Assembly (NCBI GenBank): GCA_019638255.1
Contig: JAHBUD010000002.1
Coordinates: 290,092 to 354,091 of the forward strand
Source: Cyclobacteriaceae bacterium
Lineage (GTDB): Bacteria; Bacteroidota; Bacteroidia; Cytophagales; Cyclobacteriaceae
Length of the DNA: 64,000 nt
Reading direction: 5' to 3'
How positions within the stretch are numbered: the first letter of the stretch is position 1; every line of letters begins with the position of its first letter. Under the pieces are notes generated by a model that did no database searches, was not told the DNA's origin, and was given only the letters and a program-made list of their open reading frames with translations. The position numbers and the translations under genes were made by a program. Below are positions 24,031 through 32,184 of the stretch, piece after piece.

Positions 24031-24079
24031 ACCGGTTACCAGTTACCAGTCACCGGCAACTGGCAACCGGAGACCGGAA
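24031..24079. repeat. Word-like inverted repeat (accggttaccag ... ggcaaccgg)
   Basis: CCGGTTACCAGTTACCAG pairs with CCGGCAACTGGCAACCGG, giving an 18-bp imperfect hairpin made of small variants of the words 'gttacc' and 'aactgg'. It fills the gap between the kinase and SDR genes and might act as a processing or attenuation site within the operon. Confidence 0.65.
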
Positions 24080-24090
24080 ACAAAAATATT

Positions 24091-24918
24091 ATGTTTGCAC
24101 TAACCCAACACTTCCCCCACAAACGCGCCTTCATCACCGGGGCTGCTTCCGGACTTGGTAAAGCGCTGAGTCTGCATTTGGCTAAAGATGGCTGGACCAT
24201 CGGAATCAGTGATCTAAACGTTGAGACACTGAAGCACACGCATCACGAAATTGAACAGCTTGGAGGAAAAGCCATTTCGTTCCAACTGGATGTTTCGGAT
24301 AAAGAATCGTACAAACAAGTAGCAGCAGATTTTTTGAAGCAAACAGGCGGAATTGATTTACTTGTGAACAATGCAGGTGTGGGTGATGGCGGAAACTTTG
24401 AAGAATATCCGTTGGAGAATTGGGAGTGGATGGTGCGCATCAACCAGATGAGTGTGGTGTATGGCTGTCACCTGTTTATTCCGACATTCAAAAAGCAGCA
24501 GTCGGGGCACATTTTAAACATTGCAAGCCTGGCCGCAGTAAGTTGTGCTCCGCAGATGGGCGCCTATAACATGACCAAAGCGGCTGTGGTGGCTATCAGT
24601 GAAACCTTGTATGGTGAATTGATGGATGACCACATTGGCGTTTCCTGTGCCATGCCTTCCTACTTTCAAACCAACATCGCTGAAAGTGTGCGGGGTGGTG
24701 ATCGTATTAAAAAGATCACACAGGTTTTTATCAAAAAGTCAAACCTGCAAGCCGATGCAGTAGCGCAAGAAATTCTGGAGCGAACCGGTAAGCGCGAACT
24801 TTACATCGTGCTGCCAAAAATGGCCCGTAAACTCTGGCTCTTCAAACGCCTCATGCCCACGCGACTGAGAAAAATGGTAAAGGAGAAGTATATGCAAGCG
24901 ATTGGGAGGATTCATTAA
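24091..24918 (+). CDS. Short-chain dehydrogenase/reductase
   Basis: A 275-residue NAD(P)-dependent oxidoreductase. The cofactor motif FITGAASGLGKAL (T-G-x-x-x-G-x-G) is near the N-terminus, NNAG follows at ~94-97, a catalytic Ser lies in NIASLAAVS, and the YNMTKAAVVAISETL segment gives Tyr-x-x-x-Lys. The extra C-terminal ~60 residues with a basic helix (RKLWLFKRLMPTRLRKM) may contact the membrane. It is the third gene after the acyl-CoA dehydrogenase and kinase, and probably oxidises a hydroxyl group in the same pathway. The substrate is unknown. Confidence 0.88.
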   Translation: MFALTQHFPHKRAFITGAASGLGKALSLHLAKDGWTIGISDLNVETLKHTHHEIEQLGGKAISFQLDVSDKESYKQVAADFLKQTGGIDLLVNNAGVGDGGNFEEYPLENWEWMVRINQMSVVYGCHLFIPTFKKQQSGHILNIASLAAVSCAPQMGAYNMTKAAVVAISETLYGELMDDHIGVSCAMPSYFQTNIAESVRGGDRIKKITQVFIKKSNLQADAVAQEILERTGKRELYIVLPKMARKLWLFKRLMPTRLRKMVKEKYMQAIGRIH

Positions 24919-24941
24919 CACATTCTTTAACTATACCATAC

Positions 24942-25106
24942 GAACGGAAGTGTTGAAATCGTGCAATGGAGTGAAGCCTGTCTGCCGAACAGGCAGGCAA
25001 TCCCAAACTTCACATTTAGTTAAATAATTTAGTATGGGATTGTTTCGTCATGCGATAGACTCGGGTAATCAACAAAATTATTTGGTTATCGCTCCTCGCA
25101 ATGACT
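24942..25106. repeat. Second GGGATTG / CGCAATGAC repeat module
   Basis: Contains an inverted unit (GAAGCCTGTCTGCCGAACAGGCAGGCAATCCC, split by the CTGCCGAACAGGCAGGC-type palindrome) followed by a direct unit (ATGGGATTGTTTCGTCATGCG ... CTCCTCGCAATGAC). It is homologous to the field at 21265-21699. Together the two flank the acyl-CoA dehydrogenase operon. Confidence 0.75.
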
Positions 25107-25120
25107 AAAAAAATTAGCTT

Positions 25121-25588
25121 CTACCAAGTCGTCTGGCTAATATTTTTTGCTGCCTTTAAAATATCCCTACGACTTACCTGTCCGATCAACACACCATTGT
25201 CAACAATGGGCAACCTGCGTATCGGGCTGTTTAAAAACTCATTGGCCGCTTCTACCACATCGCTGGAGGAAGAAAGCGTTTTCACTTTTGCCGTCATGTA
25301 ATCTGACACTTTCCGGTCAGAGGTGGGCAGGTTGTGGTACGCCTGATCAACAATAATCCGAAGGCAATCTTTTTCTGAAATAATGCCTACCAGTTTGCGG
25401 TCCTTATCCAGCACAGGGGCACCGGAAATACCCTTGTTAATGATGATATCAATTACTTCCTGGATGGTCTGGTCAGGTGCAAAAGTTATTAAGCTTCCAA
25501 CGTTGACCATGTATTGGGTTACCGATTCATACCGTGGCTGTCCCGCAGCCATTTCTTCCTTCGATTTCATTGCCGGTTTAAAATTCAT
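25121..25588 (-). CDS. Tandem CBS-domain protein
   Basis: A 155-residue cytoplasmic protein built almost wholly of one Bateman pair. CBS1 (~27-85) has the GISGAPVLDKDRKLVGIISEKD strand-helix pattern, and CBS2 (~95-150) has PIRRLPIVDNGVLIGQVSRRDIL. Such modules bind adenosine nucleotides and often regulate a partner enzyme or transporter. No partner is adjacent. The 240-bp gap upstream of it (25589-25827) shows nothing recognisable beyond probable divergent promoters. Confidence 0.88.
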   Translation of the reverse strand: MNFKPAMKSKEEMAAGQPRYESVTQYMVNVGSLITFAPDQTIQEVIDIIINKGISGAPVLDKDRKLVGIISEKDCLRIIVDQAYHNLPTSDRKVSDYMTAKVKTLSSSSDVVEAANEFLNSPIRRLPIVDNGVLIGQVSRRDILKAAKNISQTTW

Positions 25589-25827
25589 AAGGCGTAATAG
25601 GTTTAGTTGTGGGGTTTAGTTTTGCCGAAATACGGCCTGAACGTCAAATTTTCTGCATCCTGCCTATTCCTTGCAATTATGAATGTACAAAAAAAATCCA
25701 AATGAAAAACGTTTGTTTTGGTGAGCTAATTTCAATTTTGACGATTGTCACAATTAAATCCTGACGATTATCATAACAAGTACCTCCAACAAACCATAGC
25801 TTTATCGCTGATTAATCCTCATTCACC

Positions 25828-26244
25828 ATGAAAAACTATCTGCTCTCCATAATACTTTCCGGAATATTGGTGCTCTTGTTCAGCATGGTTATGCTGTACA
25901 CTGCCATATTCTTTTTCCCCACCTTGATGGAAGAATATTACAACGCTGTCTTTCGGTCCTCATCATTCGAAACCGATTGGCTGTTTTATGCGCATCCGTT
26001 TGTGCTGAGTTTTGCCTTACGGTGGTTCTGGGAACGCTACAAAGATATATTTACCGGGGGTGTTGTGATGCGCGCCATCGAAGTGGCATTAGTATACGGC
26101 ATTGTTGCCATGCTGCCGGTGCTGTGGCTAACCTTTAGCGCCATCGACATTTCTTTTGTAATGATTTTTACCTGGTTGGTGTACGGGATTATCCAGGCCT
26201 TTATTGCCGGAATTGTTTTTGCCTCCATGAAGCCGAAGGCTTAA
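25828..26244 (+). CDS. Four-helix membrane protein of unknown function
   Basis: A 138-residue protein with four hydrophobic segments (~5-28, ~52-68, ~88-105, ~110-132). I recognise no family. A TAGCTTTA box at 25795-25802, one base off TAnnTTTG, may be its promoter. Its 3' end overlaps the convergent sensor-kinase gene by 4 bp. Confidence 0.66.
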   Translation: MKNYLLSIILSGILVLLFSMVMLYTAIFFFPTLMEEYYNAVFRSSSFETDWLFYAHPFVLSFALRWFWERYKDIFTGGVVMRAIEVALVYGIVAMLPVLWLTFSAIDISFVMIFTWLVYGIIQAFIAGIVFASMKPKA

Positions 26245-27956
26245 ACCAAAACTTCCGGTATCTCAAATTTTACGGTGGTTCCGTGGCCTTCCTGCGATTC
26301 AATGGCCATTGATCCTTGAAGTTTTTGAATCGTTTCTTTTACAATGTACAACCCGAGGCCTGATCCGGCTCCTTCATCGGTGGCGCGGTAAAACATTTTA
26401 CCCAGGTTGGAAAGGTGCTTTTTGTCAATCCCCTTACCATTGTCCTCAATGCTCAACTTAACCATATCGCGATCGATGCAGGCATTGACTTTAATTACAG
26501 GATCCTTTCCATTTTTATAGCGTATCGAATTTGAGATCACGTTATTCAAAATAACTTTCAATCTCCACTTATCCGAATAAAATGGTTTGGGCTGATCAAC
26601 CGAAATTAGCTTTTCAACCTTATTGCCACTTAGGTTGGAATAATCCAATTGGTCGAACGCCTCATGAATCAACGATTCGAAATCTACAGGTTCACGCTTT
26701 ACTTCCAATCGTGAGTTGCGGGATTGATCGAGAATTTCCTTGATAAAATAATCCTGTTGCCGAGCACTTTTCTCCATCATATCAAGGTAAATGTTTTTAA
26801 GGTTTTGACCCTTGTCGGATTTAGCAAGATTGATAAGCCCTAAAATAGAGGCTATTGGTGCACGCAGATCGTGTGAAACACTGTAAACAAAATTATCCAA
26901 TTCAGTATTTCGCTTCAGCAATTCTTCATTGGTAAGCTGAAGTTTTTGTTGTGCGTTTTTTCGGGTTTGTATTTCATCTTCCAATGCCTTGGTGCGCTCC
27001 AGCACCATCGCTTCAAGATTTTCGCTAAACTTTTTTAAGTCCTCCTGTGCCTGTTGGCGCTCTTGCACTGCAGATGACAGCACCAGGGTTGACACCGAAA
27101 TCACAAATACATATACCTGCAATAACAGAATTGAGTCATGAGACAGATCGGGCAAGTAAAATGGTCCGGTTTGCTTACTGGTAAAGTAAACAAAAACCAA
27201 GGCCACTGCCATATACCCCAGAATGGCTGAAACACCCATGAACCGAAACGCCAGCCACAACAAAAATGGTATCGCAACAAATGCCATCGAATAGGGTGCT
27301 ATATGTTGCAAAGGCTCCAGATTTAATAACAAGTAAACTCCGGCACATCCTGTAATAAACAATGCTGCCTCAGCAACTTTTCTTAAATCAGGACGCTTGA
27401 ATCGTACGGTAGGCACAACGATCATGATGGGAGCAAACAATACTATTCCAACAACATTGCGGGTCCATAACATAAACAACATGCTCACCCAATCCTCTGA
27501 AGTAATTACTCCCGCAAATCGCAATGCCAGTATACTGCCCCCCGTACTTATCCATGAAATTACCAGCGCAATAAATACAAAATGAAAAGCATGGATTGCC
27601 TTTGTGAAAGGAGATGAACCTTTCACCAGTTTCCTGAAAAGTAGCTCACCCGAAATAGCTTCAATAATAACTGACGAAGTAATAATTGAGATTACCAGCA
27701 TCAACAGTTGCACTGAATCAATAGAACTAAACCAGTAACTCTTTACTATAATAATGAGTGAGCCGATGGCAATGCCTGGCCATACCCTGCGGCCATAGAG
27801 AATGACCAGTGCTAATGCAACCCCAGCAGAAGGCCAAACGGGCAACAAACTGGTGTTATCATAAGCCAGAAAAAATCCGATTTCAGCCGACAAATAGTAG
27901 CCCAGGGCCACCAATAGAATACTGAAGTCAAATGATCGAAGTATGTGTATTTTCAT
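26241..27956 (-). CDS. MASE1-type membrane sensor histidine kinase
   Basis: A 571-residue kinase. The first ~295 residues hold about eight membrane segments in the MASE1 arrangement (WPSAGVALALVILYGRRVWPGI near 42-63 is characteristic). A coiled coil (~298-350) then leads to HisKA with VYSVSHDLRAPIAS, phospho-acceptor His362. HATPase_c follows with NNVISNSIRYKNG, IEDNGKGID and GSGLGLYIVKE. No receiver domain or cognate regulator is adjacent, so it is an orphan kinase. The ligand of MASE1 is unknown in general. Confidence 0.9.
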   Translation of the reverse strand: MKIHILRSFDFSILLVALGYYLSAEIGFFLAYDNTSLLPVWPSAGVALALVILYGRRVWPGIAIGSLIIIVKSYWFSSIDSVQLLMLVISIITSSVIIEAISGELLFRKLVKGSSPFTKAIHAFHFVFIALVISWISTGGSILALRFAGVITSEDWVSMLFMLWTRNVVGIVLFAPIMIVVPTVRFKRPDLRKVAEAALFITGCAGVYLLLNLEPLQHIAPYSMAFVAIPFLLWLAFRFMGVSAILGYMAVALVFVYFTSKQTGPFYLPDLSHDSILLLQVYVFVISVSTLVLSSAVQERQQAQEDLKKFSENLEAMVLERTKALEDEIQTRKNAQQKLQLTNEELLKRNTELDNFVYSVSHDLRAPIASILGLINLAKSDKGQNLKNIYLDMMEKSARQQDYFIKEILDQSRNSRLEVKREPVDFESLIHEAFDQLDYSNLSGNKVEKLISVDQPKPFYSDKWRLKVILNNVISNSIRYKNGKDPVIKVNACIDRDMVKLSIEDNGKGIDKKHLSNLGKMFYRATDEGAGSGLGLYIVKETIQKLQGSMAIESQEGHGTTVKFEIPEVLV

Positions 27957-28171
27957 ATAGAGGACATTATCCCAAGGTACATACTAGGTAAAAAAGCCGG
28001 ATAATCGCTGAAAGTTACTACCAGGTGCATGATATCCCGACAGATGGTTAAATGCCACGTTAGCAGGTTTGTAGAACCAGCTAATTAGTGCGTTAAATGA
28101 AGTGCTTTAGCAGGTATTCAGCGCACGATAACCTTTTGATCGAGTTGGTGCTGTTTTGTATTTTTAAACCC

Positions 28172-28708
28172 ATGAGAAAATTGATGCTATTCTTCATCCT
28201 GCTACCAGGTGTTTGCCTGGCGCAACCCACATCCTATGGAAATTTCAAGGTCAGCGATCAGGAAATCATTTACCAGAAAGTTTTTAATGAAGAGTCGATC
28301 ACAGCAGCAAAACTGGGCGAGTATTACATAAAGCTAGACTATGTATCAAACCTGAAACATACTGACACGGGACTGCAGTTTGATATGAACGATGTGGTGG
28401 TGGATTATAAAAAATTTCAATTCAGCCAGGTTGCCACTCCCCCCATTATGCAAACCGGAAAGTACAGTGGCAAAGTGAATATTGATGTACGGGACGGTCG
28501 CTACCGGGTAACGGTAAACCAACTACAAATGACAGGCAACATTGGCTACAAGAACATACCCACCAAAGAGAACCTCACCGGTTACGCCACCAAAAACAGT
28601 GGTACCCTTTTGCACCCTGATTGGTGCAAGCCTAACACATTAGGTTTGCTTGACCAGGCATTTACCGACAAGCTTCAATATGTGGGCAAGGACAGTGGAG
28701 ACTGGTAA
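28172..28708 (+). CDS. Secreted protein, possibly DUF4468-like
   Basis: About 178 residues from the ATG at 28172, giving MRKLMLFFILLPGVCLAQ, a clean signal peptide. An in-frame ATG at 28097 would add 25 residues before the signal and is less likely. The mature part begins with a beta strand pattern (EIIYQKVFNEE) and has a DVVVDYKKF and GKVNIDVRDGRYRVTVNQLQM core that resembles the TBP-like DUF4468 domain. Function unknown; probably periplasmic. Confidence 0.68.
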   Translation: MRKLMLFFILLPGVCLAQPTSYGNFKVSDQEIIYQKVFNEESITAAKLGEYYIKLDYVSNLKHTDTGLQFDMNDVVVDYKKFQFSQVATPPIMQTGKYSGKVNIDVRDGRYRVTVNQLQMTGNIGYKNIPTKENLTGYATKNSGTLLHPDWCKPNTLGLLDQAFTDKLQYVGKDSGDW

Positions 28709-28709
28709 A

Positions 28710-29117
28710 TTATAATTTCTTCCGCCACTGCTTTTTCTCAGCTTGCTGCTTTTTTGATTCCAGTCGTTTAGTAGTGGATGCTTTTGAGGGTTTGGTTGCC
28801 TTTCGTACTTTCTTTCGAAAGAAAGCCTTCTTCAGCAACAGATCAAGTTTGCGTAATACAGTTTCTTTGTTTGCTAATTGTGAACGCTTCTCTTGTGCCG
28901 TCAAAATCAAGACACCTTCCTTTGTAAAATACGATTTCAGCTTTTCGCGGACGAGGGTGCGCTGCTCATCGGTAATCGATGTTGATTGGAGTACATCCCA
29001 CCGTAAAGTAACCTTTGTATTTACCTTATTTACGTTTTGGCCGCCCGGGCCGCTGCTCCGGGAAGTTGTAAAAACAAATTCGTGTAGTATTTCAGCTAAT
29101 GCCGGGGCTTGGATCAC
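28710..29117 (-). CDS. arfB: Alternative ribosome-rescue factor ArfB (YaeJ)
   Basis: A stop-codon-independent peptidyl-tRNA hydrolase that rescues stalled ribosomes, 135 residues. The GGQ motif (25-27) lies in SSGPGGQNVNKVNTKV, the standard release-factor catalytic context. The C-terminal ~30 residues are a Lys/Arg/Gln-rich tail, which in ArfB inserts into the empty mRNA channel; that tail distinguishes it from RF1/RF2 fragments. It ends 1 bp from the convergent secreted-protein gene. Confidence 0.93.
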   Translation of the reverse strand: MIQAPALAEILHEFVFTTSRSSGPGGQNVNKVNTKVTLRWDVLQSTSITDEQRTLVREKLKSYFTKEGVLILTAQEKRSQLANKETVLRKLDLLLKKAFFRKKVRKATKPSKASTTKRLESKKQQAEKKQWRKKL

Positions 29118-29123
29118 GGTAAC

Positions 29124-29369
29124 TTAAGTCTTGAACAAAGTTAAGAACATATACCCTGTAATGCCACCCAGTACAATAACACGAATCAAATACATAAACA
29201 AGCTACTGTTGCGTTTAGTAACAGTAAAATAAAGCACCAGTAACCCTGCAACAGCCAATGAAAGTAAACCAATCATCAACATCTCAAGTGCTCCTTCGCC
29301 TCCAATTAAAACAAATGTGATTCCGACAATACTTACTGCAAAACTTATATTAATCACTTTAATTCCCAC
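29124..29369 (-). CDS. Small membrane protein, 81 residues
   Basis: Three hydrophobic segments (~5-22, ~28-50, ~58-78) and little else. It starts 36 bp after a 51-residue zinc-ribbon gene and ends 6 bp before arfB on the same strand. Function unknown; the tight spacing suggests one transcript. Confidence 0.58.
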   Translation of the reverse strand: MGIKVINISFAVSIVGITFVLIGGEGALEMLMIGLLSLAVAGLLVLYFTVTKRNSSLFMYLIRVIVLGGITGYMFLTLFKT

Positions 29370-29405
29370 AGTAAGCTCAGTAATAAACCCACATCAACAG
29401 GCAGG

Positions 29406-29561
29406 CTATACAATAGTGCACAGTAAAAAAATAACAATAAGAATAATCGCTAACCAAACCCACTCTGGATTGGGTTTCGGAAACTCATACCCACATATCG
29501 GACATGCTTTGTTTTTTGCATCCACATTCATGGCGCACGAAGGGCATTCCATTTTCTTCAT
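29406..29561 (-). CDS. Zinc-ribbon single-helix membrane protein, 51 residues
   Basis: The N-terminus reads MKKMECPSCAMNVDAK followed by ACPICGYEF, giving two CxxC pairs (Cys6/Cys9 and Cys20/Cys23) that form a compact zinc ribbon. A single hydrophobic helix (~36-51) ends the protein at the membrane. The gene lies 12 bp after the preceding membrane-protein gene's stop codon. Such short ribbon-plus-helix proteins are common but uncharacterised in Bacteroidota. Clear domain structure makes it credible despite its size. Confidence 0.75.
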   Translation of the reverse strand: MKKMECPSCAMNVDAKNKACPICGYEFPKPNPEWVWLAIILIVIFLLCTIV

Positions 29562-29573
29562 GATTAAATGAAA

Positions 29574-29927
29574 TTATTGCTTGCGGAGAGCCGTGTATGT
29601 CCATAATGCAGCTGTAGCATCCACTACACCAAAGCTGATCAGCATTGGTGAGGCCCAACCGAAAATCACAAAAGCAACAAACCAAACCAAAACCGCTACG
29701 CGTGTATAAACGGTAAGTATCAAAAAAATTGTGTTATTTGTTGATGCCATAAATATATAATACAACCCAAGGTGGAACACCAACATCCCGGCAACCCGTA
29801 TCCATGGCTCGGTTGCTTCTGGGAATTGAAAAAGCGGTAGCAGCATATTCGGAAAGGCTATCAGTATAATACCCAGTACAAGCAGGTAAAAACCGAAATA
29901 ATAAACAGATCTTGATGCAGGCGTCAT
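29574..29927 (-). CDS. Four-helix membrane protein, 117 residues
   Basis: Four hydrophobic segments (~10-30, ~42-62, ~66-88, ~93-112) and short loops. Not assigned to a family. It heads a run of minus-strand small membrane genes ending in arfB, with gaps of 12, 36 and 6 bp. Confidence 0.65.
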   Translation of the reverse strand: MTPASRSVYYFGFYLLVLGIILIAFPNMLLPLFQFPEATEPWIRVAGMLVFHLGLYYIFMASTNNTIFLILTVYTRVAVLVWFVAFVIFGWASPMLISFGVVDATAALWTYTALRKQ

Positions 29928-29964
29928 AATGGCAAGTTTATGTTAACACTGAAAAAATAATCAT

Positions 29965-30342
29965 TCAAATTTCTATGGCACGCCCATCTTCCCATAATAA
30001 ACCAAACTGTGCACCATATTTCTTTACCCAACTCTTATCGGTAGCAAAATCAAAAATCTCAATCAGGCCTTTAGATTTCATGTTGAGTAATTGTGCATCC
30101 GTAAACCCTCGCATCCCAATGTACCCGCCATCTGCAAAGAAAAATTCAACACCAGAAGATGATCCCTCACTGTTTAAATAGGCTTTTAGTTTCTTTAGCC
30201 GGTTTGAAATCTCAGCCTGGATATCCAGCGTTTTCGCCAACACCTCATCAATGTTATCGATGGCGCCATCGTTATTAAATTCATCTCCTCGTAGCACGGC
30301 TATGGGATTAATCCTGATTTCACCGGAGTACCTGTTTACCAT
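29965..30342 (-). CDS. Hypothetical cytoplasmic protein
   Basis: A 125-residue soluble protein without recognisable motif. It has an acidic central helix (NIDEVLAKTLDIQAEISNRLKKLKAYL) and an aromatic, glycine-rich C-terminal half (VEFFFADGGYIGMRGFTDAQLL). It lies 37 bp upstream of the small membrane genes on the same strand, and divergent from the ABC-F gene. Confidence 0.58.
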   Translation of the reverse strand: MVNRYSGEIRINPIAVLRGDEFNNDGAIDNIDEVLAKTLDIQAEISNRLKKLKAYLNSEGSSSGVEFFFADGGYIGMRGFTDAQLLNMKSKGLIEIFDFATDKSWVKKYGAQFGLLWEDGRAIEI

Positions 30343-30455
30343 AAATTCAGAACTTGCAACATTCGCTTATGCAAGGTAGGAAAATCATTTGTGTCATTAC
30401 CCGAATCACCTACCAAAACGGTAGCCTTAACCTCGGGCGGCTATCATAAAAATTA

Positions 30456-30463
30456 TATCTTTG
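30456..30463 (+). promoter_or_regulatory. -7 box TATCTTTG before the ABC-F gene
   Basis: A perfect TAnnTTTG match 20 bp upstream of the ATG at 30483. No good TTTG element lies 19-20 bp further upstream, so only half of the bipartite promoter is visible. Confidence 0.5.
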
Positions 30464-30482
30464 CGCCCTTATTTATGTCACT

Positions 30483-32123
30483 ATGATTTCAGTAGATGCG
30501 GTAAGCGTAGAGTTTAACGGTTCAGCCCTGTTTAGCAACATTACCTTTAACATTAATGAAAACGACCGGATAGCCCTAATGGGTAAAAACGGGGCAGGAA
30601 AATCCACCTTATTAAAAATTATAGCCGGGGTAAATAAGCCTACCCGCGGTAAAGTATCTACACCCAAGGATGCTGTTATTGCTTACCTGCCCCAACACCT
30701 GCTAACCGCAGATGATGCAACCGTTTTTGAGGAAGCCTCCAAGGCCTTCTCCAAGATCAATGGTATGAAAAAGCGGATTGATGACTTAAACCATCAACTC
30801 GAAACGCGTACCGATTATGAATCGGATGACTATGCCAAGATTATTGAAGAAGTTTCTGAACTGAGTGAGAAATTTTATTCCATTGAAGAAATCAACTATG
30901 ATGCTGAGATAGAAAAAACCCTAATGGGCCTGGGGTTTTTACGTTCCGACTTCACACGCCCAACCAGTGAGTTTAGCGGGGGATGGCGTATGCGCATAGA
31001 ACTCGCGAAAATACTATTACAGAAACCTGATCTTATCCTGCTTGATGAGCCAACCAATCACCTTGACATTGAATCTGTGCAATGGCTGGAAGAATTTTTG
31101 AAGACTAACGCGAAGGCCGTAATTGTAATTAGTCACGATAAAACATTTGTTGATAACCTGACTAACCGCACCATTGAAGTGACCATGGGCAGGATTTATG
31201 ATTACAAAACGAACTACAGCCATTACCTTCAGTTGCGAAAAGAAAGGCGCGAACAACAGCAAAAACAATTTGATGATCAAGCCAAACAAATTGCGGACAT
31301 ACAGCAATTCATTGAGCGTTTCAAGGGCACCTACTCCAAAACGCTTCAGGTACAATCACGGGTGAAGATGCTGGAGAAAATAGAGATCGTTGAAGTAGAT
31401 GAAGTGGATTCATCCGCATTGAACCTGAAATTCCCTCCGGCACCGCGCTCAGGAAATTATCCTGTAATTATTGATAGTCTTACGAAGAAGTATGGCGACC
31501 ATACCGTATTTGCCGATGTATCGCTAACCATTGCACGGGGAGAGAAAATTGCTTTTGTCGGTAAAAACGGAGAAGGAAAATCTACACTCGTAAAAGCCAT
31601 TATGGGCGAAATAGATTTTGCAGGAAAATGTCAGCTTGGGCATGGTGCACTCATTGGGTATTTTGCGCAGAATCAAGCCTCTTTACTGGATGGCGAACTT
31701 ACCGTTTTTGAAACCATTGATCAGATTGCACAAGGTGACATTCGGTCTAAAATAAAAGATATTCTGGGTGCGTTTATGTTCAGTGGCGATGCAATCGATA
31801 AGAAAGTTAAAATGCTATCGGGTGGGGAAAAAACGCGTCTGGCCATGATTAAACTTTTGCTTCAGCCGGTTAACCTGCTCATCCTTGATGAACCCACCAA
31901 CCACCTGGACATCAAGACAAAAGATATTTTAAAAGATGCCCTCAAAGCATTTGACGGCACGTTGATTCTGGTATCCCACGACCGCGATTTTCTTGATGGA
32001 CTGGCGACCAAAGTTTTTGAATTCGGTAATAAGCGCGTGCGCGAACATTTTGAAGATATCAACGGATTCCTCAGAAACAAAAAACTTGAAAACCTAAGGG
32101 AAATTGAACGTTCTGTTTCATAA
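30483..32123 (+). CDS. ABC-F family ATPase
   Basis: A soluble protein of 546 residues with two ABC cassettes and no membrane part. The first has Walker A GKNGAGKS (~34-41), signature SGGWRMR and Walker B LILLDEPTNHLD. The second has GKNGEGKST (~358-366), LSGGEKTR and LLILDEPTNHLD. A charged linker with a long coiled region (~240-300, RKERREQQQKQFDDQ) corresponds to the P-site tRNA interaction motif. ABC-F proteins act on the ribosome, relieving stalls or protecting against antibiotics. It is not EttA, which is encoded separately at 48151-49833; the exact subfamily is not settled. Confidence 0.92.
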   Translation: MISVDAVSVEFNGSALFSNITFNINENDRIALMGKNGAGKSTLLKIIAGVNKPTRGKVSTPKDAVIAYLPQHLLTADDATVFEEASKAFSKINGMKKRIDDLNHQLETRTDYESDDYAKIIEEVSELSEKFYSIEEINYDAEIEKTLMGLGFLRSDFTRPTSEFSGGWRMRIELAKILLQKPDLILLDEPTNHLDIESVQWLEEFLKTNAKAVIVISHDKTFVDNLTNRTIEVTMGRIYDYKTNYSHYLQLRKERREQQQKQFDDQAKQIADIQQFIERFKGTYSKTLQVQSRVKMLEKIEIVEVDEVDSSALNLKFPPAPRSGNYPVIIDSLTKKYGDHTVFADVSLTIARGEKIAFVGKNGEGKSTLVKAIMGEIDFAGKCQLGHGALIGYFAQNQASLLDGELTVFETIDQIAQGDIRSKIKDILGAFMFSGDAIDKKVKMLSGGEKTRLAMIKLLLQPVNLLILDEPTNHLDIKTKDILKDALKAFDGTLILVSHDRDFLDGLATKVFEFGNKRVREHFEDINGFLRNKKLENLREIERSVS

Positions 32124-32184
32124 GAATCATAGTATTGTAAAGTAAAGAGTCCATTAGCTATCTTGGATCAGTATTTTTCACTTT

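Noticed and set aside
30483..32123. EttA assignment for the first ABC-F gene
   Set aside because: It lacks the EttA-specific NPKGRQAKAKARL linker, which is present in the protein encoded at 48151-49833.
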